Shown here: in pieces, positions 36,437 to 43,489 of the stretch
Layout of the letters: the number at the start of each line of letters is the position of its first letter
Numbering within the stretch: position 1 is the stretch's first letter
Origin: Rhodopseudomonas sp.
Lineage (GTDB): Bacteria > Pseudomonadota > Alphaproteobacteria > Rhizobiales > Xanthobacteraceae
Direction: 5' to 3'
DNA length: 64,000 bases
Assembly: GCF_013377015.1 (NCBI RefSeq)
Contig: NZ_JACABA010000005.1
Span: 1-64,000, forward strand
Notes under the pieces: model-generated
The model's input: only the letters and a program-made list of their open reading frames with translations
Databases searched by the model: none
What the model was told of the DNA's origin: nothing
Made by a program: the position numbers and the translations under genes

Positions 36437-37000
36437 TCAGCGGTTCAGGAATTCGCTCGCCTTGTACAGCGAGCGGAACGGCAGGCCGGCTTCGGCGAAA
36501 TTCGCGGCGGCGCCTTCCTCGCGATCGATCATGGTCAGCACCATGACGATTTCGGCGCCGGCCTCGCGCACCGACTCCACCGCCTTGATGGCGGAGCCGC
36601 CGGTGGTGGTGACGTCCTCTACGATCACCACGCGCTTGCCCTGCAGCGTCTCGCCCTTCGCCAGCCCCTCGATTGCCAGCTTGGCGCCGTGCTCCTTCGG
36701 CTTCTTGCGCACGAAGAACGCCGCGATCGGATGGTTCTTCAGCCAAGACAATTGCGCGATCGCGCCGGCCAGCGGCACCGCGCCCATTTCCAGCCCGCCG
36801 ACATAATCCGGCATGTCGTCGCGCAGCGCCTCATAGGTCAATTCTGCCAGCAAGGTCGCGCCCTCGGGGTCGAGCATGGTCGGCTTCAGGTTGAAATAGA
36901 AGTCGCTCTTGCGCCCGGAGGCCAGCGTGATCTCGCCGCGGCCGAACGAGCGGACGCGGATGATGTCGGCAAGGCGGGCGCGGGAGGCTGATTTGGACAC
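36437..37000 (-). CDS. pyrE: Orotate phosphoribosyltransferase
   Basis: The 187-residue enzyme joins orotate to PRPP to make OMP for pyrimidine synthesis. The PRPP-binding motif is [19 protein letters not shown], the flexible loop contains KKPKEHGA, and [12 protein letters not shown] is near the N-terminus. The GTG at 37000 gives a standard length. It is downstream of polA on the same strand, with a 265-base gap that contains a REP doublet, so co-transcription is doubtful. Confidence 0.94.
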   Translation of the reverse strand: MSKSASRARLADIIRVRSFGRGEITLASGRKSDFYFNLKPTMLDPEGATLLAELTYEALRDDMPDYVGGLEMGAVPLAGAIAQLSWLKNHPIAAFFVRKKPKEHGAKLAIEGLAKGETLQGKRVVIVEDVTTTGGSAIKAVESVREAGAEIVMVLTMIDREEGAAANFAEAGLPFRSLYKASEFLNR

Positions 37001-37109
37001 GGGCGGGTTCTTTCGGCTGGACGCGCCGCAATCTATCGGCGCCGCGCGGCGAATTCCAGCGGAGATCGCCCGGAAAGAGGGATGGGGAATAGCGCGGCAA
37101 CAAGAAAGT

Positions 37110-37256
37110 CCGTCATCGCCCGGCTTGACCGGGCGACCCAGTATTCCAGAGCTGTCATGGCTTCGTGTCCGCGCTTTACGTCAAGTTTGGTCGGCGGCAC
37201 AGCTATCATCGACCGCCGTGCGTACTGGGTCGCCCGGTCAAGCCGGGCGATGACGG
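37110..37256. repeat. REP doublet with perfect 34-base terminal inverted repeats
   Basis: The arms 37110-37143 and 37223-37256 are exact reverse complements. Each arm is itself a hairpin (CGCCCGG, CTTGA, CCGGGCG). The 79 bases between them are unique sequence. The doublet lies between pyrE and polA. Perfect identity of both arms suggests recent spread or gene conversion. Confidence 0.85.
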
Positions 37257-37265
37257 CAGAAATTC

Positions 37266-40265
37266 TCAATGGGCTTCGTCCCAATTCACCGCGGCCCGGG
37301 CGTCGACCTGCAGCGGCACGTGCAGGATCACCGCCGGGAACGGCGCGTCCTGCATCACGTGCTGCACCACCGGCAGAGTCGCGGCGACCTCGTCGTCCGG
37401 GACCTCGAAGATCAGTTCGTCGTGGACCTGCAGCAGCATCTGCGCCGAGAGTTTTTTCTCGGCCAGTGCGTCCTCCATCCGCACCATGGCGCGGCGGATG
37501 ATGTCGGCGGCGGTGCCCTGCAACCGCGCATTGATCGCGGCGCGCTCGTTGAAGGCGCGGATCGAGGCGTTGGACGCCTTGATGTCGGGGTAGTGGCACT
37601 TGCGGCCAAACAGGGTCTCGACATAGCCGTGCTCGCGGCAGAAATCGCGGGTCGCGTCCATATAGGCGCGGATGCCGGGGAAGCGCTCGAAGTACTTCTT
37701 GATATAGGCGCCAGCCTCCTCGCGCGGAATCCCGAGCTGGTTGGCGAGGCCGAAGGCCGAGATGCCGTAGATGATGCCGAAATTGATCGCCTTGGCGCGG
37801 CGGCGGACTTCGCCCGGCATGTCCTTGACCGGCACGCCGAACATTTCCGACGCCGTCATGGCGTGGATGTCGACGCCGTCCTGGAACGCCTTGCGCAACG
37901 CCGGGACATCGGCGACTTCGGACAGCAGCCTCAGCTCGATCTGCGAATAATCCGCCGACACCAATTTATGACCGGGCGACGCCACGAAGGCGCGGCGGAT
38001 CTTGCGGCCGTCCTCGGTGCGCACCGGAATGTTCTGCAGGTTCGGCTCGTTCGACGACAGCCGACCGGTGGTGGTGGCGGCCAGCGCATAAGTAGTGTGA
38101 ACCCGGTGGGTCTGCGGATGCACGTAATTCGGCAGCGCATCCGTATAGGTCGAGCGCAGTTTCGACACCTGGCGCCAGTCGAGAATCTTGCGCGGGAATT
38201 CGTGGCCCTGTTCGGCCAGTTCGTCGAGGATCTGCGCCGAGGTCGACCACGCCCCGGTCTTGGTCTTGGTGCCGCCCGGCAGGCCCATCTTGCCGAACAG
38301 GATGTCGCCCAGCTGCTTCGGACTGCCGATATTGACCTCCTCGCCGGCGATCTCGCGGATTTCCGATTCAATGCGCGCCGCCGTCTGGGCGAAATCCGCC
38401 GACAGCTTCGACAGCACCGCCCGGTCGATCGAAATGCCGCGCCGCTCCATCCGCGCCAGCACGCCGATCAGCGGCCGTTCCAGCGTCTCGTACACCGTCG
38501 TCATCCGCTCGGCGGGCAGCCGCGGCTTCAGCACGCGCCACAGCCGCAACGTCACGTCGGCGGTTTCGCCGGCATATTCGGTCGCCCGCTCGATCGTCAC
38601 CTGATCGAAGCCGACCTTGCCTTTGCCGCTGCCGATCACCTCGGCGAAGCTCAGCATCTTGTGGCCGAGGCGGCTTTCCGCCAGCGCCTCAAGGCCGTGG
38701 CTGTTGCTGCCGGCATCGAGCGCATAGGACATCAGCTGCACGTCGTCGGCATTGCGGATCGAAATGCCGTGCTGCGCCAGCAGCACCGCGGTGAATTTGA
38801 TGTTGAAGCCGATCTTCAACAGTCCCGGCGATTCAAGCAGCGGTTTCAGCACCTCGAGCGCATCGCTGGCCTTGATCTGGTCGGGCGCGAGACCGGCGGC
38901 GAACAGGCCGGAGCCATCGCCGGATTGCCGGTGCCCGAGCGGAATGTAGCAGGCGTCATTGGGGCCGAGCGCCAGCCCGATGCCGACCAGATCGGCCTGC
39001 ATCGGATCAATCGAGGTCGCCTTGGCTTCCACGGCGAAATGGCCGGTGTCGTGAATCCGGGCGATCCAGGCGTGCAGTTCGTCGAGCGTGCGGACGATCG
39101 CGTACTTGCTGCGATCCACCGGAGTCTTTCGCGCAGCTTCCGCGCGTGAGGCGGCCAGCGCCTGCGGGGTGAACTGGTCCTGCGGCGACGTCTGCGCGCT
39201 CCCTCCCCCCTTGCGGGGGAGGGTTGGGGAGGGGGGTAACTCCGAAGTGCTGCGGTCCTGGGCCCCCCCACCCCGACCCTCCCCCGCAAGGGGGGAGGGG
39301 GAAGAACCGCTCTTGTTTGCCGCGTCGGCTTCCACATCCGCCGGATCGATCTGCGAATATTCCGCCACCCGCCTTGTCAGTGTGGAAAACTCCATCGACT
39401 TCAGGAACGCAATCAGTTTTCGCGCGTCGGGTTCGTGCACCGCGAGTTCGTCCAGCGGCACGTCGAGCTTGACGTGATCGTCGAGCAGCACCAGCTGCCG
39501 CGAGATCCGCGCCTTCTCGGCGTTCGCGAGCAGCGCCTCGCGCCGCTTCGGTTGCTTGATCTCGCCAGCGCGCGCGAGCAGCGCTTCCAGATCGCCATAT
39601 TCGACGATCAGCTGCGCCGCGGTCTTGACGCCGATGCCGGGCACGCCCGGCACGTTGTCGACGCTGTCGCCTGCCAGCGCCTGGACCTCGACCACCTTGT
39701 CGGGCGGCACGCCGAATTTCTCGATCACTTCGGGGATGCCGATGCGGCGATCCTTCATGGTGTCGTACATCGTGACGCAATCGGTGACGAGCTGCATCAG
39801 GTCCTTGTCGGACGACACGATGGTGGCGGTGGCGCCGCGTTCGCAGGCTTCGCGCACATAGGTCGCGATCAGATCGTCGGCCTCGAACCCGACCTGTTCC
39901 AGGCAGGGCAGGTCGAAGGCGCGCACCGCCTCGCGGATCAGCGCGAATTGCGGGATCAGATCGTCCGGCGCCGGCGGCCGGTGCGCCTTGTAGTCGGGGT
40001 ACAACTTGTTGCGGAAGGTGGCTTCGGATTTATCGAAGATGATCGCCAGATGCGTAGGCCGGTTGTCCGGCGGCATCTCGCGCAGCAGCTTCCACAGCAT
40101 GTTGCAGAAGCCGAGTACGGCGTTGACCTGCAAGCCGTCTGATTTGCGGTTCAGCGGCGGCAGTGCGTGATAGGCGCGGAAAATATAGGACGACCCATCG
40201 ACCAGGAAGACGTGGTCGCCTTTTCCGGGGGCTTTGGCGGCGGCTTGTTCTGCGGTTTTCGGCAT
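37266..40265 (-). CDS. polA: DNA polymerase I
   Basis: The 999-residue polymerase has the 5'-3' exonuclease domain (residues 1-300; VDGSSYIFRAYHA, SSDKDLMQL, GDSVDNVPGVPGIG), a 3'-5' exonuclease-like domain (about 390-580) and the polymerase domain (SADYSQIELRLL, RRAKAINFGIIYGIS, QVHDELIFEV). Two oddities: residues about 322-356 derive from a palindromic repeat inserted in frame (39201-39299), and the exonuclease carboxylates are replaced (E413, K415, T492, T568 at the positions of E. coli D355, E357, D424, D501). So polymerase and 5' nuclease activity are expected but not 3'-5' proofreading. Confidence 0.95.
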   Translation of the reverse strand: MPKTAEQAAAKAPGKGDHVFLVDGSSYIFRAYHALPPLNRKSDGLQVNAVLGFCNMLWKLLREMPPDNRPTHLAIIFDKSEATFRNKLYPDYKAHRPPAPDDLIPQFALIREAVRAFDLPCLEQVGFEADDLIATYVREACERGATATIVSSDKDLMQLVTDCVTMYDTMKDRRIGIPEVIEKFGVPPDKVVEVQALAGDSVDNVPGVPGIGVKTAAQLIVEYGDLEALLARAGEIKQPKRREALLANAEKARISRQLVLLDDHVKLDVPLDELAVHEPDARKLIAFLKSMEFSTLTRRVAEYSQIDPADVEADAANKSGSSPSPLAGEGRGGGAQDRSTSELPPSPTLPRKGGGSAQTSPQDQFTPQALAASRAEAARKTPVDRSKYAIVRTLDELHAWIARIHDTGHFAVEAKATSIDPMQADLVGIGLALGPNDACYIPLGHRQSGDGSGLFAAGLAPDQIKASDALEVLKPLLESPGLLKIGFNIKFTAVLLAQHGISIRNADDVQLMSYALDAGSNSHGLEALAESRLGHKMLSFAEVIGSGKGKVGFDQVTIERATEYAGETADVTLRLWRVLKPRLPAERMTTVYETLERPLIGVLARMERRGISIDRAVLSKLSADFAQTAARIESEIREIAGEEVNIGSPKQLGDILFGKMGLPGGTKTKTGAWSTSAQILDELAEQGHEFPRKILDWRQVSKLRSTYTDALPNYVHPQTHRVHTTYALAATTTGRLSSNEPNLQNIPVRTEDGRKIRRAFVASPGHKLVSADYSQIELRLLSEVADVPALRKAFQDGVDIHAMTASEMFGVPVKDMPGEVRRRAKAINFGIIYGISAFGLANQLGIPREEAGAYIKKYFERFPGIRAYMDATRDFCREHGYVETLFGRKCHYPDIKASNASIRAFNERAAINARLQGTAADIIRRAMVRMEDALAEKKLSAQMLLQVHDELIFEVPDDEVAATLPVVQHVMQDAPFPAVILHVPLQVDARAAVNWDEAH
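39201..39299. repeat. Palindromic repeat inside polA
   Basis: Arms 39201-39236 and 39264-39299 are inverted copies matching at 34 of 36 positions, spaced by 27 bases. Translated on the minus strand they give PSPLAGEGRGGG and PSPTLPRKGGGS, the typical coding trace of such repeats in alphaproteobacteria. The repeat lies in the linker between the two nuclease domains. Confidence 0.85.
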
Positions 40266-40419
40266 CGCCGCAACTTAAGGATTTTTCCGCGCAATGACAC
40301 CCGTCCGGAAGCCGAGAAAGCGGGATTTTTCCGCGTCGGCTGTCCCGGAATTGGTTGCATCGGAGCCTGTTCCATGACCCGGTGGTTCTTTCGACTCAAG
40401 GCTTCGGAAGGACGCCACG

Positions 40420-41013
40420 ATGACCACGCAACTCGACGATCTGATGCAGAAGCTGCGCTCGGTCGAGGCTGAGATCGAGGTCGAATTGGCGAAGCGGCGC
40501 GAGGGGCTGCGCTACCGTCTGGAAAACCAGAAGATTGTGTTCGAGCAGGAGGCGCTGCGGTTGCAGCGCCAGGTCAAGGTGGCGCTGGCGCGCTACATTC
40601 GCGACGCCAACCCGAAGATCGCGCTGTCGGCGCCGGTGATCTATTCGCTGATCGTGCCGTTCGTGCTGGTCGACCTCTGGGTGATGGCGTATCAGGCGAT
40701 CTGCTTTCCGATCTACAAGATCCCGAAAGTCCGCCGCCGCGATTATCTGGTATTCGACCGGCATCATCTGGCCTATCTCAACCTGCTGGAAAAGATCAAT
40801 TGCGGCTATTGCTCCTATGGCAATGGCGTGATCGCGTTCGTGCGCGAGGTGGCGTCGCGCACTGAAGTCTATTGGTGCCCGATCAAGCACGCCCGCCGCG
40901 TGCTCGGTCCGCATCCGCACTATCAGGGATTCGCGGATTTCGGCGACGCCGAAGGTTTTCGCGAAAAAATCAATCAAATGAAAGACGGCGTGAAGATCGA
41001 CGGCGCGGGGTAG
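40420..41013 (+). CDS. Membrane-associated protein with NCxYCxYxNG motif (197 aa)
   Basis: Residues 1-60 form a charged coiled coil (LRSVEAEIEVELAKRREGL), followed by a hydrophobic segment at about 70-100 and a conserved C-terminal motif NCGYCSYGNG ... YWCPIKHARR. The spaced cysteines (two in NCGYC, one in YWCP) could bind metal. The motif recurs in unnamed proteobacterial proteins as I remember them; function is unknown. It is divergent from polA, about 150 bases between starts. Confidence 0.8.
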   Translation: MTTQLDDLMQKLRSVEAEIEVELAKRREGLRYRLENQKIVFEQEALRLQRQVKVALARYIRDANPKIALSAPVIYSLIVPFVLVDLWVMAYQAICFPIYKIPKVRRRDYLVFDRHHLAYLNLLEKINCGYCSYGNGVIAFVREVASRTEVYWCPIKHARRVLGPHPHYQGFADFGDAEGFREKINQMKDGVKIDGAG

Positions 41014-41047
41014 CGTCGCGGACCGCGACGCATGTCGCATTCACGCC

Positions 41048-41992
41048 TTACAGGCCGATCCGATGGACGCTGGTCTGCGGCATGAGGCGGCTGATATCGT
41101 CCAGCCGGGCAAGCTCCGTTCCGGGATGGAGCAGCGCCGCCGAGCCCGCGGCAATTCCATATCTCAGGGCGGTTTCGAGAGGATCCTGACGCGCCAGGCT
41201 CCAGATGATCGCGGCCAGGAAGCTGTCGCCAGCTCCGACGGCGCTCGCGGGTTCGATCGCGAGCCCTTCCGAGCGCAACGCGCAGTCCGCCGTGATCAGA
41301 AGTCCGCCCTTGGAGCCCATACTCAGAGCGACGATCTCGACCTGGCCCTGCGCAATCAAGTCGCGACCGGCGTCGGCCAGCGCATCGTCGTCCTCGGAAA
41401 CGACGCCGGTCAGTTCGTGAAACTCGCGGAGGCTCGGCTTGATCAGGTGGACGCCTTCCCGCAAAGCGGCCTTGAGAGCCGGCCCCGAGCTATCGACAAC
41501 CACCTTGCTGCCCATCGCCTTCGCGGCACGGGCCACCAGAGCAAAGAAATCTGCCGGGACCCCCGGAGGCAAGCTGCCGCTTGCGACCACGAAGGCGGGC
41601 GCAGGCGTGGCCGAGACGACGGCGCCGATCAGTTGTTGCCATTCTTGTTCGGTCAGCTTCGCCGCCGGCACAACGAAGCGAAACTCTTGTCTGGTGGCGT
41701 CCTCGAATACGGTAAAGTCTTCCCTTGTCTCCTCGGACGTCAGGATTGCCCGGCTCGCAACGCCTTCCTCTTCCACCAGCGAGCGGAGCAGCTCGCCGAT
41801 CGCTCCTCCCGCTGGATAGATTGTGAGGGCCTCGCCGCCCAATCGCTTGATCACGCGCGCCACGTTGATGCCGCCGCCGCCGGGGTGCCGCAGTAGCGGA
41901 CCGCACCGGAGTTTTGAGATCGGCACGATCTTCTTCACGGAGGTCCAGGCGTCGATCGCCGGACCAGGGGTGACGGTGACGATGTGGGGCAA
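41048..41992 (-). CDS. pfkB: PfkB-family hexose kinase (1-phosphofructokinase-like)
   Basis: The 314-residue kinase has the ribokinase-fold signatures: GGGGINVARVIKRLGG near the N-terminus and AVGAGDSFLAAI with the catalytic Asp near the C-terminus. N-terminal VTVTPGPAIDAW places it among FruK/Pfk-2-type sugar-phosphate kinases rather than ribokinases. The start is TTG (41992) with GGGAAA upstream. No fructose PTS gene is adjacent, so the substrate (fructose 6-phosphate, fructose 1-phosphate or tagatose 6-phosphate) is open. Confidence 0.83.
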   Translation of the reverse strand: MPHIVTVTPGPAIDAWTSVKKIVPISKLRCGPLLRHPGGGGINVARVIKRLGGEALTIYPAGGAIGELLRSLVEEEGVASRAILTSEETREDFTVFEDATRQEFRFVVPAAKLTEQEWQQLIGAVVSATPAPAFVVASGSLPPGVPADFFALVARAAKAMGSKVVVDSSGPALKAALREGVHLIKPSLREFHELTGVVSEDDDALADAGRDLIAQGQVEIVALSMGSKGGLLITADCALRSEGLAIEPASAVGAGDSFLAAIIWSLARQDPLETALRYGIAAGSAALLHPGTELARLDDISRLMPQTSVHRIGL

Positions 41993-42258
41993 GCGGATTT
42001 CCCGATTCGAAGCGCCGGCATCCTAGCGGCGCTGGTGGCGTGGTTCGGACGTTCTCTTCACTATTGCCGCGAGTTCTTCAAGTGAAGTTCTGAACCAAGA
42101 CCACGCCAAAACCGCCAATCTACAACCCTGCATCGGGATGTCGGCGCCGAACGGGTCCATATCCCGTCACAACAGCCTGTTAGAAATGCGGACATCAGGG
42201 GAACAGGCTTGTCACATTCCCGATCGGTCATTTCCGGACGAAACAACAGAGGATCACG

Positions 42259-43332
42259 ATGGGTAAGATGAAAGCCGCGGTGTTTGTCGAGCCTGGCCGG
42301 ATTGTTCTGGATCAGAAGCCGATCCCGGAGATCGGCCCGCTGGACGCGCTGGTTCGAATCACGACGACCACGATCTGCGGCACCGACATCCACATCCTGA
42401 AGGGCGAATATCCGGTGGCGCGCGGCCTGACCATCGGGCACGAGCCGGTCGGCGTGATCGAAAAGCTCGGCTCCTCCGTCCAGGGTTACCAGGAAGGCCA
42501 GCGGGTGATCGCCGGGGCGATCACGCCCAGTGGCTACAGCAATGCCTGCCTGTGCGGCTGTCTCAGTCAGGATGGCGCCGGCACCAAGCATGGCTTCAAG
42601 GCGCTCGGTGGCTGGAAGTTCGGCAATACCATCGACGGCTGCCAGGCCGAATACGTCCTGGTGCCGGACGCGATGGCCAATCTGGCACTGGTGCCCGACG
42701 GTCTGACCGACGAACAGGTCCTGATGTGTCCGGACATCATGTCGACCGGATTCAGCGGCGCCGAGAGCGGCAAGATCCGGATCGGCGACACGGTGGCGAT
42801 CTTCGCCCAGGGGCCGATCGGGCTGTGCGCCACCGCCGGCGCCAAGCTTTCCGGTGCCACCACCATCATCACGGTCGATGGCCTGCCGGAACGGATGGAA
42901 GTCTCGCGCAAGCTAGGGGCGGATCATTGCCTGAATTTCAGGACCGTCGACCCGGTCGAGGAGATCATGCGGCTGACCGACGGCCGCGGCGTCGACGTCG
43001 CGATCGAGGCGCTCGGCACCCAGGCCACCTTCGAGGCAGCGCTGCGGGTGCTGCGGCCCGGCGGCACGCTGTCCAGCCTCGGGGTGTATTCGTCGGATCT
43101 GTCGATTCCACTCGGCCCTTTCGGCGCCGGGCTGGCCGATACCACCATCGTCACCACCCTGTGCCCCGGCGGCAAGGAACGGATGCGGCGGCTGATGGCT
43201 GTGATCGATTCCGGCCGCATCGACCTCAAGCCGCTGGTGACGCACCGCTTCAAACTCGACGACATCGAGGCGGCCTACGACCTGTTCGGCCACCAGCGCG
43301 ACGGCGTGCTGAAAGTCGCGATCACGCCGTAG
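42259..43332 (+). CDS. Zinc-dependent secondary alcohol dehydrogenase
   Basis: The 357-residue enzyme is a medium-chain dehydrogenase. Catalytic zinc ligands are C40, H61/E62 and D159 (CGTDIH, GHEPVG, MCPDIMSTG), the set used by Clostridium beijerinckii isopropanol dehydrogenase. The four-cysteine structural zinc lobe is absent (CLCGCLSQDGAGTKHG instead). The Rossmann motif is AQGPIGLCA and TVDGLPERM has Asp at the end of the second strand, favouring NAD. An ACAGAGGATCACG site precedes the ATG. The 266-base gap upstream shows nothing I can name. Confidence 0.87.
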   Translation: MGKMKAAVFVEPGRIVLDQKPIPEIGPLDALVRITTTTICGTDIHILKGEYPVARGLTIGHEPVGVIEKLGSSVQGYQEGQRVIAGAITPSGYSNACLCGCLSQDGAGTKHGFKALGGWKFGNTIDGCQAEYVLVPDAMANLALVPDGLTDEQVLMCPDIMSTGFSGAESGKIRIGDTVAIFAQGPIGLCATAGAKLSGATTIITVDGLPERMEVSRKLGADHCLNFRTVDPVEEIMRLTDGRGVDVAIEALGTQATFEAALRVLRPGGTLSSLGVYSSDLSIPLGPFGAGLADTTIVTTLCPGGKERMRRLMAVIDSGRIDLKPLVTHRFKLDDIEAAYDLFGHQRDGVLKVAITP

Positions 43333-43362
43333 CGCGTTTCGATTCCGGAAACGCCAAAGCTT

Positions 43363-43472
43363 GTCATTCCGGGGCGCTAGCCCTTGGGCGAGCGAACCCG
43401 GAATCTTGACACACCATATGCCGCAAGATTCCGGGCTCACTCGCAGCTCTCGCTGCTCGTGCCCCGGATGAC
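43363..43472. repeat. MITE-like palindromic element, 110 bp
   Basis: The element starts GTCATTCCGGGGCGC and ends GTGCCCCGGATGAC, with inner arms GCGAACCCGGAATCTT and CAAGATTCCGGGCTC. It is a diverged relative of the 31875-31987 copy. It sits between the convergent adh and nfn-like genes. Confidence 0.75.
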
Positions 43473-43489
43473 GACGCCGTCGCGATTGC

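Noticed and set aside
37269-39149. 626-residue open frame antisense to polA
   Set aside because: No domain resemblance, and the polA frame is unambiguous.
39201-39299. Frameshift or assembly error in polA
   Set aside because: The frame stays open through the repeat and both flanking domains are in register, so a tolerated insertion is the better reading.
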